The notes: generated by a model from the sequence alone, not told the origin. DNA of 41,437 bases from Eubacteriales bacterium (GCA_030531385.1 JAUNNP010000009.1:1-41437), one strand, 5' to 3'; positions 1 through 8,179 are shown, counted from the stretch's first letter. Translations and numbers: made by a program.

Positions 1-39
1 ATGAAGATTACTTATGAATTAACGGAGGAGGATGCGTGA
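1..39 (+). CDS. C-terminal end of an upstream phage gene, or a 12-residue ORF
   Basis: An open frame runs from the window edge and ends with TGA at 37-39, overlapping the start of the holin gene as TGATG. The visible residues read MKITYELTEEDA. The first codon happens to be ATG, so this could be a tiny ORF, but a tail of a longer gene cut by the window edge is equally likely. Function cannot be told. Confidence 0.3.
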   Translation: MKITYELTEEDA

Positions 40-461
40 TGAAAGAGTTTTGGAGCATGGTACAGTTGGTGTTTACAGGGATTGGTGGCTGGCTTGGCTA
101 CTTCCTGGGAGGGTGTGACGGTTTGATAATTGCATTACTTTTATTTGTGGTGATGGATTACATCACAGGAATCATGTGTGCGATTGCCGACAAGAAACTC
201 TCTTCGGAGGTTGGCTTCAAGGGGATTTGCCGAAAGGTGCTAATCTTTATGCTGGTTGGTATCGCAAACATTTTAGATGTACAGGTTATTGGAACAGGGT
301 CAGTGCTTAGAACAGCAGTGATCTTTTTTTATCTCAGCAATGAGGGTATTTCACTTTTGGAGAATGCCGGACATCTTGGACTTCCGATTCCTGAGAAGCT
401 TAAGAAGGTATTGGAGCAGCTGCATGATCGCAGTGAAGAGGATAAAAAGGATGGTGAGTAA
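39..461 (+). CDS. Phage holin (toxin secretion/phage lysis holin family)
   Basis: A small hydrophobic protein of about 140 residues that would form pores in the cytoplasmic membrane and release the endolysin encoded next. Membrane segments are seen near residues 8-26, 28-46, 67-80 and 85-103. The DYITGIMCAI and FKGICRK stretches and the amphipathic charged tail (LKKVLEQLHDRSEEDKK) are typical of the phage_holin_4 / TcdE-like family. ATG 39 has the ribosome site GGAGGAG at 24-30; GTG 36 is an alternative start. The stop is two bases before the amidase start, so the two form a lysis cassette. Confidence 0.85.
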   Translation: MKEFWSMVQLVFTGIGGWLGYFLGGCDGLIIALLLFVVMDYITGIMCAIADKKLSSEVGFKGICRKVLIFMLVGIANILDVQVIGTGSVLRTAVIFFYLSNEGISLLENAGHLGLPIPEKLKKVLEQLHDRSEEDKKDGE

Positions 462-463
462 GA

Positions 464-1966
464 ATGGGATATACAAACAGTCCGCTTGTGGCTTATACGA
501 AGCTTAGTCCGAATCATTCCGGACAGAGGACAATGAAAATCGATAGAATTACACCTCACTGTGTTGTAGGACAGTGTACAGCAGAAGGCTTGGGAGATTG
601 GTTTTATAAATCATCTACTCAGGCCTCTTCTAATTATGGGATTGATAAGAGCGGCAGGGTTGGAATGTATGTGGAAGAGAAAAATCGTTCCTGGTGTACT
701 TCCAGCAATGCCAATGATCAGAGAGCGATTACCATTGAATGCGCTTCTGATACGGTAGAGCCTTATACCATGTATGAGGTGGTTTATGCCAGACTGATTG
801 ACCTTTGCGTTGATATCTGTAAGAGAAATGGAAAGAAGAAGCTACTCTGGTTTGGAGATAAGGACAGGAGCCTTAGTTATGAGCCAAAGGATGATGAAAT
901 GCTCATCACAGTTCACAGATGGTTTGCCAATAAGAGTTGTCCGGGAAACTGGCTTTATGCAAGACTTGGAGATCTGGCAGCAAAAGTCTCTGCTCAGCTT
1001 GGAGGTGGAAGTGCAGAAGTGATTCCTTCCGGCATGCAGGCAAGAGAGTTTCAGAATCTCACCGAGGCTCAGGTGGTCGCAAAGGTTGGTGCCCTGTTTA
1101 CTGCTGATCAGAAAAAGAGTGGAATCCTTGCATCCGTATCTATGGCTCAATTCATTTTGGAGAGTGGCTATGGTAAGAGCGAACTTGCTCAGGGTGCTAA
1201 TAACTGCTTTGGAATGAAGAAATCTCTTTCCGGTAATACCTGGGGCGGATCTACTTGGGATGGCAGTTCTGTTTATACCAAGAAGACCCAGGAGCAGAAT
1301 GCAGATGGAAGCTATGTGACCATCACAGCCGATTTCAGAAGGTACAGCTGTGTGGAAGATTCCATTGCAGACCATAGTGCTTATCTGCTTGGAGCCAAGA
1401 ATGGCAGCAAGCTCAGATATGATGGATTGAAGGGATGTACCGATTATAAGAAGGCTGCACAGATCATCAAAGCAGGTGGCTATGCTACGAGCTTTACTTA
1501 TGTCGATAAGCTTTGCAGCATTATTGAGAGATGGAAACTGACTCAGTATGATGTGGCTGGTGAGGCTTCTGATGTGGTGAAGTATTATCGCGTAAGAAAG
1601 AGTTGGGAGGATGCCAAATCTCAGCTTGGTGCTTATACGATTCTTGCCAATGCAAAGGTTATGGCTGATAAGCATCCAGGATATGAAGTTTATGACTGGA
1701 ATGGAAAGCAGGTTTATCCTGAGGTGGCAGAAGGTGCTGCAGGTGGAATAAGCAGTGCAGATTGTCCATTTATGGTGAAAGTGAGTATTCCTGATCTGAA
1801 TATCAGGAAGGGTGCTGGAACCAATACAGCAAAGACAGGCATGTGTACTGGAGTGGGAGTATTTACCATTATGGAAGTAAGAGAGGGAAAAGGCTCTGAT
1901 GCTGGATGGGGTAGACTCAAGAGTGGTGCAGGATGGATTAGCCTGGATTATTGCCAGAGAGTGTAA
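464..1966 (+). CDS. Endolysin: N-acetylmuramoyl-L-alanine amidase + glucosaminidase + SH3
   Basis: A 500-residue modular peptidoglycan hydrolase that works with the upstream holin in lysis. Residues about 20-170 are an amidase_2 (PGRP-like) domain with likely zinc ligands His32 (TPHCVVG), His151 (TVHRWF) and Cys159 (KSCPGN). Residues about 215-365 form an N-acetylglucosaminidase domain; SMAQFILESGYGKSELA carries the probable catalytic Glu233, followed by NNCFGMK. Residues about 435-500 are a bacterial SH3 wall-binding domain (DLNIRKGAG, GWGRLKSGAGWI). No signal peptide is seen, which fits holin-dependent release. The gene starts two bases after the holin stop and is followed by a strong terminator. 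Confidence 0.92.
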   Translation: MGYTNSPLVAYTKLSPNHSGQRTMKIDRITPHCVVGQCTAEGLGDWFYKSSTQASSNYGIDKSGRVGMYVEEKNRSWCTSSNANDQRAITIECASDTVEPYTMYEVVYARLIDLCVDICKRNGKKKLLWFGDKDRSLSYEPKDDEMLITVHRWFANKSCPGNWLYARLGDLAAKVSAQLGGGSAEVIPSGMQAREFQNLTEAQVVAKVGALFTADQKKSGILASVSMAQFILESGYGKSELAQGANNCFGMKKSLSGNTWGGSTWDGSSVYTKKTQEQNADGSYVTITADFRRYSCVEDSIADHSAYLLGAKNGSKLRYDGLKGCTDYKKAAQIIKAGGYATSFTYVDKLCSIIERWKLTQYDVAGEASDVVKYYRVRKSWEDAKSQLGAYTILANAKVMADKHPGYEVYDWNGKQVYPEVAEGAAGGISSADCPFMVKVSIPDLNIRKGAGTNTAKTGMCTGVGVFTIMEVREGKGSDAGWGRLKSGAGWISLDYCQRV

Positions 1967-1971
1967 AAGTT

Positions 1972-2021
1972 AAGCCTACACTGTATTCTACTTGAAAGAT
2001 AGTGTAGGCTTGCTTTTTTTT
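1972..2021. terminator. Bidirectional rho-independent terminator between endolysin and the minus-strand regulator
   Basis: AAGCCTACACT at 1972-1982 pairs perfectly with AGTGTAGGCTT at 2001-2011, followed by a T-rich run at 2014-2021. It closes the lysis cassette. On the other strand it lies just beyond the stop of the convergent gene. Confidence 0.85.
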
Positions 2022-2958
2022 ATTCGTTATTAAGGTAATCCTTGACTACAGGTATTTTGAAATGATCAGCCATGTCATGGAAATAATTGCAAAGAAGCCT
2101 GTCGAAAAGGCCAGAGCAACCCCAATATACAGTTTTGCTTTTATCAGCATCACAACCAGCATCGTAGCGTTTTTCTTCTAACATTTCTTTCAGAATTTCT
2201 AAAGCTCGTTCTGGATTATTATCATAAATATCATATGGATCATCACCAAAGCATGGATCATGATCGTGGGTAGCATAGTACTCATCAATTATTGAAAAGA
2301 AATCATCACGTGATGGAAGTACTAATTCTTGAGAGGTTACAGACTCAAGAACTTCTTTTGTTGCTTTGTGGAGTTGCAAGGCACAAGCCATTTCTGACCA
2401 TGCTTCAGGTAGAGATATAAAGAAATCACTTTCTATAATATCATTCCAAAAATTAGTTGCATCGATAGCTGCTTCAGGATCAATATCGCTATAAAGAAAA
2501 TCATACTCATAGTGTTGATATAAAAAACCTTCAAGATAGAGCTGTGAGTGCCTCATCAATTTTTCAACTGCTTTCTCTGAAAGCCCGGTTTTTTGACAAA
2601 TTGTATTCATATTGGGATCTGTACTACGTACATTAACTTTTCCATAAAGATAGTCAATGGAACAGTTAAACAACTCGCTATAGGCGAAAAGATATTTACT
2701 TTGGACGTTGTATGCGAACTCTTCATTGAAATGATTTTGAACCATACGAGTTATTGCATCTATGTCATGTTTTCTGTCTTTAACATTCTTTCCGTTTTTA
2801 TTCTTGCGTTGTGCAGGTTCAACCAATGCACGATGATTCTCATAAAGGGCTTCTGCTAAAAGAATGGGTGTACCTATTCCTTGTGCTCTTGCCAATTCCA
2901 TAAGCTTTCTACCAAATGAAGGTAGGTCTTCTAATGATGTATTTCCTAATCTAGCCAT
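2020..2958 (-). CDS. Helix-turn-helix-like regulator of the integrated element, unknown role
   Basis: A soluble 312-residue protein with no membrane segment. The middle part (residues about 85-135: YLFAYSELFNCSIDYLYGK, then TGLSEKAVEKL) resembles the end of an XRE-type helix-turn-helix and its following helices in Firmicutes phage and ICE regulators. The C-terminal half is acidic and unrecognised. It starts at ATG 2958 with GGAG a few bases upstream. It is the only minus-strand gene of the element and is divergent from the small gene at 3110, as a repressor-type gene would be. The regulator role is inference; no operator was recognised in the 151-bp divergent gap. Confidence 0.5.
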   Translation of the reverse strand: MARLGNTSLEDLPSFGRKLMELARAQGIGTPILLAEALYENHRALVEPAQRKNKNGKNVKDRKHDIDAITRMVQNHFNEEFAYNVQSKYLFAYSELFNCSIDYLYGKVNVRSTDPNMNTICQKTGLSEKAVEKLMRHSQLYLEGFLYQHYEYDFLYSDIDPEAAIDATNFWNDIIESDFFISLPEAWSEMACALQLHKATKEVLESVTSQELVLPSRDDFFSIIDEYYATHDHDPCFGDDPYDIYDNNPERALEILKEMLEEKRYDAGCDADKSKTVYWGCSGLFDRLLCNYFHDMADHFKIPVVKDYLNNE

Positions 2959-3109
2959 ATTAATCGTCTCCTTGATGTAAAAGATAATTTAATCTGAAAC
3001 TATAAATCATATGCTTAAAACAGTTATGCTTTCAGATAACTTTAACCTTTACTATGTTATACCACAGTGCTATCCTAAGAGCAAGAAAAATAACCCAGGA
3101 GGTACTTAA

Positions 3110-3370
3110 ATGAATAATGTAGTTAATGGTAACGCAGCACAGGCAATCGCACAGGTTTTTTCAAGCAAAAATGGTCCTATACTCGGAGGAATCCTTGGAA
3201 TCATAACTTTGGTAGGTATGTACTATATGATTGATGGGAACTATAGGCTTTCAGCGAAAACTGAGAAGGGCGGCTTTTCTTTTGAACCGGCTCAGTCAAA
3301 AGACGAAAACACTGAGGTACAAGTGGTAACAAGTAATGAGGTGGCAGTAGAGGAGAGTGTTAATGGCTGA
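3110..3370 (+). CDS. Small single-pass membrane protein, unknown
   Basis: An 86-residue protein with one clear membrane helix (residues about 24-43, GPILGGILGIITLVGMYYMI) and a polar C-terminal tail rich in Glu, Val and Ser. AGGAGG at 3099-3104 gives a well-spaced start at ATG 3110. It overlaps the next gene by 8 bases. I do not recognise the family; its place between regulator and excisionase suggests an accessory gene of the element. Confidence 0.6.
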   Translation: MNNVVNGNAAQAIAQVFSSKNGPILGGILGIITLVGMYYMIDGNYRLSAKTEKGGFSFEPAQSKDENTEVQVVTSNEVAVEESVNG

Positions 3371-3686
3371 TGTTTATATTTCAAATCATGCATATATACG
3401 TATGAAAGAAAGGGCTGGAATTGGCAAAAAGGCGGCTTGCCGCCTGTCTGCCAAGGCGTATAGGGATGGTGTTGGTAAGGATGAGGTTTCTGGAAGCCTT
3501 CATAAGTACATTATGATTGAATCTACAGCTTATAATCGCCCTGGAACAAATGTAAAAATATATGGCGAGATGGTGTACTGCTTTATGGATCAACCCAACG
3601 GAGCACTATTGTTGACCGTATTTTGGGTGCCAAAAAATTTAAAAAATCAAGCGTTAGGGATACAGAGGAAAAGTAAAATTGCATAA
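3363..3686 (+). CDS. Small basic protein, possibly DUF4258-like, unknown
   Basis: A 107-residue basic protein starting ISNHAYIRMKERAGIGKKA. The pattern His-x3-Arg-Met-x2-Arg is reminiscent of the N-terminus of DUF4258 / RelE-like small proteins, but no active site can be confirmed. ATG 3363 is preferred over GTG 3357 because AGGAG at 3351-3355 is well spaced only for the former. The start overlaps the stop of the preceding gene, suggesting translational coupling. Confidence 0.5.
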   Translation: MADVYISNHAYIRMKERAGIGKKAACRLSAKAYRDGVGKDEVSGSLHKYIMIESTAYNRPGTNVKIYGEMVYCFMDQPNGALLLTVFWVPKNLKNQALGIQRKSKIA

Positions 3687-3696
3687 CGAATGAATA

Positions 3697-3732
3697 GGCC
3701 TGTAGCTATTACCTGCAGGTCTTATTTTTTTT
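3697..3732 (+). terminator. Probable rho-independent terminator
   Basis: CCTGTAG at 3699-3705 and CTGCAGG at 3713-3719 form a seven-pair stem with one G-U pair, followed by an eight-base T run. It ends the two-gene unit at 3110-3686. Confidence 0.6.
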
Positions 3733-3824
3733 GCCTTTTTTCGGTATAACTCGGAAAATCTCGGCTTGAATCTCCTTTGACCAGTAGGAGGAGCTATTCC
3801 CTTACTACTTAACGGAGGTGCTTT

Positions 3825-4040
3825 ATGAATTCAGCAGAAAAGCAATCGCTGCCTTGGTGGCAAAAATACACACTGACTCTGGAAGAGGCTGCAGAATATT
3901 TTGGCATTAGTTATAAGAAGCTTCGCCTATTCTGCAAAGCACATGCAGATGAGGAATTCCTGTTGTGGAATGGCAATCGTGCCCTTATCAAAAGAGAACA
4001 GTTTGAGAAGTACTTAGACAGTCAGATGACAGTGATCTGA
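3825..4040 (+). CDS. xis: Excisionase, Tn916 Xis-like
   Basis: A 71-residue winged-helix protein that would bind the element ends and steer the integrase toward excision. The line PWWQKYTLTLEEAAEYFGIS, then NGNRALIKREQFEKYLD, closely follows the layout of the Tn916 excisionase (length, WxKYTLTxEEA start, NGNR wing). GGAGG at 3813-3817 precedes ATG 3825. It sits directly upstream of the integrase gene, the standard Tn916-type order. Confidence 0.85.
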   Translation: MNSAEKQSLPWWQKYTLTLEEAAEYFGISYKKLRLFCKAHADEEFLLWNGNRALIKREQFEKYLDSQMTVI

Positions 4041-4098
4041 GTAGATCATGAACACAGTGTAAATTTTAAATATTTTTGTAGCGGAAGAGCCATTATTG

Positions 4099-4107
4099 TG
4101 ATATACT
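4099..4107 (+). promoter_or_regulatory. Extended -10 promoter candidate for integrase
   Basis: TGA-TATACT is an extended -10 element about 80 bases before the integrase start; a weak TTGTAG lies 20 bases upstream. A stretch at 4054-4064 reads TTTACACTG on the minus strand, one base different from the arm-type repeats behind the integrase gene, so integrase may bind here too. Confidence 0.35.
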
Positions 4108-4187
4108 TTTAAGGACATGGGCGCATACATACCCATGCTACAGTAATAAAAGATATCAAGGCTCTCCCGATTGAAAGGAGAGATTAC

Positions 4188-5459
4188 ATGAGCGAAAAAA
4201 GACGTGACAATAAGAATCGCATTCTTCGCACAGGAGAGAGCCAGAGAGCCGATGGTAAATATATGTATCGTTATGTGGATGCTAATGGCAAGACACAGTG
4301 CCTTTACAGCTGGAGGCTTGTAAAGACGGATACAGTACCTGAAGGCAAGAAAGATAACGGAGCACTGAGAGACATTGAGAAAAGAGTGCAGAGAGATGTT
4401 GATGATGACATCGTTCCCGATGGAGACGGCTACACAGTACTTACATTGGTAGAAAAGTATATTTCACAGAAGACCGGTGTTAAGAATACTACACGTGCCG
4501 GATATGGAACTGTTGTCAATGTGTTAAAGGCAGAAGCCTTTGGAAAGAAGCGCATTGATAAAGTGAAGTTGTCGGATGCTAAGGCTTGGCTTATTAAGCT
4601 GCAGCAGGAAGACCACAAGAGTTTTTCAACAATTCACACTATCAGAGGTGTTGTAAGGCCTGCATTCCAGATGGCAGTTGATGACGATCTCATCAGAAAG
4701 AATCCATTTGAATTTCAGATGGCAACTGTTCTGGTCAATGATGCGGTGACCCGTGAAGCAATTACAAGAAAAGAAGAAAGAACCTTTTTGGAATTCGTTA
4801 AGAACGACACACACTACTCTAAGTATTATGATGGTATGTATATTCTGTTTAAGACAGGAATGCGTATCTCAGAGTTTACAGGATTGACTTTAGCTGATCT
4901 TGATATGGAGAATAGAACCATCAACATTGATCATCAGCTTCAGAAGACCGGGACGTTGGTTTATATCGATACGACAAAGACATACGCCGGCAGAAGAGTT
5001 ATTCCTATGACTGATGACGTGTATGAGGCATTTCAGAATATCATTAAGGCAAGACCTAAGATGAAGGTGGAGCCTATGATTGATGGATATTCCGGTTTCC
5101 TTTGCTTTGATAAGGATGGAAAGCCTATGGTGGCTATGCACTGGGAGAAGTACTTCCAGCATGCAGTGGACAGATATAACAGTATCTACAGAGTTCAGCT
5201 TCCTAAGATTTCACCTCACGTATGCCGTCATACTTATTGTAGTAACATGGCTAAGTCCGGCATGAATCCGAAAGTGCTTCAGTACTTGATGGGACATAGC
5301 GACATCTCAGTAACACTTAACACTTACACTCACCTTAAATTGGATGATGCTAAGGAAGAGATGGAGAAGCTTGCTCAGGCACAGGAAGCAGCAGAGGAGA
5401 TTTCTCGTGCTAACGGACAGGAGGCTAAGCTTAAGGAGAAGGGTTGGAAGATGGCTTAA
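4188..5459 (+). CDS. int: Tyrosine site-specific integrase, Tn916-like
   Basis: A 423-residue recombinase that integrates and excises the element. Residues 1-70 look like the AP2-type arm-binding domain (NKNRILRTGESQRADGKYMY), about 80-180 the SAM-like core-binding domain, and about 190-390 the catalytic domain. The full catalytic set is visible: Arg226 (TGMRISE), Lys264 (DTTKT), His344 and Arg347 (PHVCRHTY), His370 (LMGHSD) and Tyr380 (NTYTHL). GAAAGGAGAG lies just before ATG 4188. It is the last gene of the element, and the presumed attachment site follows. Confidence 0.95.
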   Translation: MSEKRRDNKNRILRTGESQRADGKYMYRYVDANGKTQCLYSWRLVKTDTVPEGKKDNGALRDIEKRVQRDVDDDIVPDGDGYTVLTLVEKYISQKTGVKNTTRAGYGTVVNVLKAEAFGKKRIDKVKLSDAKAWLIKLQQEDHKSFSTIHTIRGVVRPAFQMAVDDDLIRKNPFEFQMATVLVNDAVTREAITRKEERTFLEFVKNDTHYSKYYDGMYILFKTGMRISEFTGLTLADLDMENRTINIDHQLQKTGTLVYIDTTKTYAGRRVIPMTDDVYEAFQNIIKARPKMKVEPMIDGYSGFLCFDKDGKPMVAMHWEKYFQHAVDRYNSIYRVQLPKISPHVCRHTYCSNMAKSGMNPKVLQYLMGHSDISVTLNTYTHLKLDDAKEEMEKLAQAQEAAEEISRANGQEAKLKEKGWKMA

Positions 5460-5470
5460 ATAAAGGAAAA

Positions 5471-5499
5471 AGGCTCTGCGGAGCCTATATATTTTTCTT
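5471..5499 (+). terminator. Terminator of integrase
   Basis: AGGCTC-TGCG-GAGCCT is a six-pair stem with a tetraloop 11 bases after the integrase stop, followed by an AT-rich stretch with a run of five T. Confidence 0.65.
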
Positions 5500-5571
5500 A
5501 TTATTCTGCCATTTACACCATCCAAATGCCAAAAAATAAGGCGATGTGTAAAACTGATTTTGAGGGTGTGT

Positions 5572-5798
5572 TTTACACAGATTTTTACACAGTTTGATGA
5601 AAAAAGCACGCCAAAACAAGCCAAAATAAGCCGAAATAATGAGTTCTGAGAATTAAGGAAATCCAGTAAAATCAAGGAAAAAAAGCATGATAAAGGTGTT
5701 ATTCGTCTGCTGGGGCAACATTTGGTAAGCGCCTAACAAAGCCTATAAATCAAGGGTTTTAAGACGATAGGCAAGTGATTTACACAGCTTTTACACAG
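5572..5798. repeat. Two pairs of TTTACACAG direct repeats: probable integrase arm sites near the element end
   Basis: TTTACACAG occurs at 5572-5580, 5584-5592, 5779-5787 and 5790-5798, as two close pairs with start-to-start spacing of 12 and 11 bases. Variants lie at 5512 (TTTACACCA) and, inverted, around 5545. Paired direct repeats between a Tn916-type int gene and the first chromosomal gene are what arm-type integrase sites look like. The 384-bp gap 5460-5843 has no gene or tRNA that I can see. The core crossover probably lies between about 5600 and 5840, but cannot be placed without the other end. Confidence 0.55.
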
Positions 5799-5843
5799 TC
5801 TGATTTTACGAGTTTTGAGAATAGAGAAAGAGAGTTAAATTTT

Positions 5844-6296
5844 ATGATACGCGTATTATTCATTTGCCACGGCAACATTTGCCGCTCGCCTATGGCTGAG
5901 TATGTCCTTAAGGACATGGTGAGGAAGATGGGGCTTTCCGATCAGTTTGAAATAGCATCGGCGGCCACCAGCACAGAGGAGATAGGGAGCGATGTCCACT
6001 ACGGCACGAAGGAAAAGCTGAGAGAGGTCGGCATTCCATGCTCGGCGCGTGCTGCAAGGCAGATGACGAGAGCGGACTATAAGCATTATGACCTCATAAT
6101 CGGCATGGACCGCTGGAACATACGAAACATGCAGCGGATGACGGGCAATGACCCGGACGGCAAGCTGTCGATGCTGTTGGACTATACTGACCATCCGCGC
6201 GATGTCGCAGACCCATGGTATACGGGAGACTTTGAAGCGACATACCGTGATGTAGCCGACGGGTGCAGGGGACTGCTTGATGCCATCATAGGATAG
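5844..6296 (+). CDS. Low-molecular-weight protein tyrosine phosphatase
   Basis: A 150-residue cytoplasmic phosphatase of the LMW-PTP/arsenate reductase fold. The P-loop FICHGNICRSPMAEY gives nucleophile Cys8 and Arg14. The general-acid loop DPWYTGDF near the C-terminus completes the site, and length matches the family. The frame is open further upstream (to 5775), but that part is the element's non-coding end; ATG 5844 gives the family's N-terminus (MIRVLFICHG). The ribosome site is weak (AAAGAGAG). It is the first gene outside the integrated element, so its native promoter may have been displaced by the insertion. Confidence 0.9.
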   Translation: MIRVLFICHGNICRSPMAEYVLKDMVRKMGLSDQFEIASAATSTEEIGSDVHYGTKEKLREVGIPCSARAARQMTRADYKHYDLIIGMDRWNIRNMQRMTGNDPDGKLSMLLDYTDHPRDVADPWYTGDFEATYRDVADGCRGLLDAIIG

Positions 6297-6361
6297 AATA
6301 AAATCAGACAATGCACAGGACGTGATTAAAATAATACTGTTTATACGAGGAGGTAATGAAA

Positions 6362-6874
6362 ATGGAATATTCAGAAGTTATAAGAAAGAGATATGCATGC
6401 AAGGGATTTGACGGAAGAAAGGTACCGCGTAAAGCGCTTGAAGCTGTGCTTGAGGCGGGACGTCTTGCACCTACAGCGAAGAACCTGCAGGAGCAGCGCA
6501 TCTATGTGCTGGAATCGGAAGACGCACTTGAAGCATTTGACAGGGCAACACCGTGCCGTTACGGCGCGGCAACAGTAATCGTAGTAGCTTACGATAATAA
6601 AAATGTTTTCGTGTATCCGGGAGACAAAAGGGATTCGGGAACAGAGGATGCTGTCATTGTGGCAACGCATATGATGCTTGCTGCTGAAAATGAAGGGGTT
6701 GACAGCTGCTGGATCAATTTCTTCGATCCGGAGGTCATGGCACGTGAGCTTGGACTTCCTGAGAATGAGGAGGTTGTAATGGCACTCGACCTGGGAACCG
6801 CCGCAAAAGGTGTGGGACCGCTTGAAAACCACAGCCTCCGCAAGCCGCTCTCAGAAACAGTTACATATATGTAA
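6362..6874 (+). CDS. Nitroreductase family flavoprotein
   Basis: A 170-residue FMN-dependent oxidoreductase of the nitroreductase fold. Seen: the N-terminal IRKRYACKGFDGRKVP (Arg contacts to FMN phosphate), RLAPTAKNLQEQRIYVL (the APTAKNLQ loop), and GVDSCWINFFDPEVMARELGLP followed by ALDLGTA. The physiological substrate cannot be told; this group reduces nitro-aromatics, quinones or flavins. ATG 6362 is chosen because AGGAGG at 6348-6353 is too near the alternative ATG 6356. Confidence 0.85.
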   Translation: MEYSEVIRKRYACKGFDGRKVPRKALEAVLEAGRLAPTAKNLQEQRIYVLESEDALEAFDRATPCRYGAATVIVVAYDNKNVFVYPGDKRDSGTEDAVIVATHMMLAAENEGVDSCWINFFDPEVMARELGLPENEEVVMALDLGTAAKGVGPLENHSLRKPLSETVTYM

Positions 6875-7048
6875 GGTGTGAGCCGGAAGGGGTGGCACAG
6901 ATGAACCTGTTTATAGCGGGCTGCATTGACCCTGATAGTTCCGGCAATTATTATTTTCGTGGCGGGACTTATTGCAGGAAAACGGCTGTAGCATATCTGC
7001 ATGGGTATTTTGGCAGATCGTGATCCGCACGATCAGAAGGAGCGGAAA

Positions 7049-7333
7049 ATGATAGAGAAGATAGTGAATTTTCTTATTGCAGTATTTGTAAACATGGCTT
7101 TCAGGTATCAGTTTATAATAGTCGCGCTCGTGACTTTTATCCTGCACTTCGTGACAGACCTTCCGCTTGCGGTCACCTATATCACTATAGCCGCATGGGT
7201 GATATATTCTGTGCTTATAACATTGCTTATCACCTTTGTGGCACACTGCAATAATGTGCCGCGCAATCAGAAGGGGATATTGCTTCATCCCGACAGAAAT
7301 AAGAAGTTCGAAGAAATGTATGGGAAGAAGTAG
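7049..7333 (+). CDS. Small membrane protein, unknown
   Basis: A 94-residue protein with two or three hydrophobic helices (about residues 5-20, 22-37 and 42-68) and a basic tail ending KKFEEMYGKK. AAGGAGCGG at 7038-7046 supports ATG 7049; the frame is open to 7001 but without a ribosome site. A perfect seven-pair hairpin (GATCGTG/CACGATC) lies at about 7018-7036, just upstream. No family is recognised. A repeat copy begins right after the stop. Confidence 0.6.
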   Translation: MIEKIVNFLIAVFVNMAFRYQFIIVALVTFILHFVTDLPLAVTYITIAAWVIYSVLITLLITFVAHCNNVPRNQKGILLHPDRNKKFEEMYGKK

Positions 7334-7339
7334 TGCTGC

Positions 7340-7397
7340 AAAAAATGGCGCCAGAGGAAAAAATTTGATTAAAGAGTTTAAATCAAAAAATGGCGTT
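7340..7397. repeat. Dispersed repeat, short copy 1
   Basis: About 58 bases matching the inner part of the 120-bp dispersed repeat: AAAAATGGCGCCAGAGG, then TTTGATTAAAGAGTTTAAA, then TCAAAAAATGGCG. The terminal inverted part is missing. It lies between the convergent genes at 7049 and 7408. Confidence 0.8.
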
Positions 7398-7407
7398 ATA
7401 TGAATGT

Positions 7408-7956
7408 TCAGTGTGTGAGTTTATCCATGGCCTCTGCCAATATAGCTTCCGGGTCGAAGCCATCCACATCGAGCATCTCAGCTTTTATTAGAGAAACTTC
7501 GGGAATACCAAAGTAATCATGGGCCAGGGTCCTGATGTAGCCGTAACCAAAGCGCTCGTCAAGCGGGCCGCCGGAGGTGGTGACATAATAGAGCTTTTCT
7601 GCCATGCAGAGTCCCTGCGGCTGTCCTGTTTCATCATATCTTGATACAATGCCGGTCACATAAATATTTTCAATGTATGTCTTAAGCTTAGACGGGAAGG
7701 AAAGATCCCAGAAAGGCGCTGCGATCACGATCGCAGAGGCAGAGGCGAATTGTTTGGCCAGATCGAACATGGGATCGGAATAATCATGCTTGTCAATTAG
7801 CGCTGTCCTTTGACAGAGCTTTTTTTCGTCCAGAGCGTCAAGCTCTATGGAATAAAGATCCACTTCTTCATAGCCGTTAAGCCGGCTGAGCACAGCATCT
7901 GCCAAACGGCGGGTCCTTGATTCTTTTCTTGGGCAGCAATTTATAAATAAATTCAT
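7408..7956 (-). CDS. NAD(P)H-dependent FMN oxidoreductase, flavodoxin-like fold
   Basis: A 182-residue protein of the NAD(P)H dehydrogenase (quinone)/azoreductase superfamily. MNLFINCCPRKESRTRRLAD is the first beta strand and phosphate loop for FMN. VIAAPFWDLSFPSKLKTYIEN matches the P-x-WN-like flavin loop of this family, and YVTTSGGPLDERFGYGYI is the third flavin-contact segment. It probably transfers electrons from NAD(P)H to quinones, azo compounds or small flavin acceptors. It is monocistronic on the minus strand. Confidence 0.85.
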   Translation of the reverse strand: MNLFINCCPRKESRTRRLADAVLSRLNGYEEVDLYSIELDALDEKKLCQRTALIDKHDYSDPMFDLAKQFASASAIVIAAPFWDLSFPSKLKTYIENIYVTGIVSRYDETGQPQGLCMAEKLYYVTTSGGPLDERFGYGYIRTLAHDYFGIPEVSLIKAEMLDVDGFDPEAILAEAMDKLTH

Positions 7957-8056
7957 GTTTCACCTGTCATTATCAGCTTGCCATTTTCTGTAAGCTTTAT
8001 TTTCTCATTTCCTCATTGTATATTTATTTTGGCTTTTTCACAAGACTTATAGAAAG

Positions 8057-8160
8057 AATGGCGTCAGGGGAAATTTTTTGACTAAAGAGTTTAAATCAAA
8101 AAATGGCGTCAGGGGAAAAATTTGATTTAACGTAGCTAACGTAGCTTAAATCAAAAAACA
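8057..8160. repeat. Dispersed repeat, copy 2
   Basis: Contains two tandem copies of the AATGGCGTCAGGGGAAA core, joined by AAAGAGTTTAAATCAAA, then TTTGATTTAACGTAGCTAACGTAGC and a closing TAAATCAAAAAACAACA. The usual inverted end (CCCCTGACGCCATT) is replaced by CAACACGGGC. Part of the 829-bp gene-poor gap 7957-8785, which also holds a hairpin, a 15-codon ORF and a CCGCAAAAC tract. Confidence 0.8.
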
Positions 8161-8179
8161 ACACGGGCATCTGCCTGAA

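Noticed and set aside
842..1675. Long minus-strand frame of 277 codons
   Set aside because: It lies wholly inside the endolysin gene, has no ribosome site or recognisable domain, and is a shadow of the coding frame.
5572..5798. CRISPR-like array
   Set aside because: The nonamers are too short, irregularly spaced and lack spacers; arm-type integrase sites explain them better.
5460..5843. tRNA gene as attachment site
   Set aside because: No cloverleaf, T-arm sequence or CCA end could be found on either strand in this gap.
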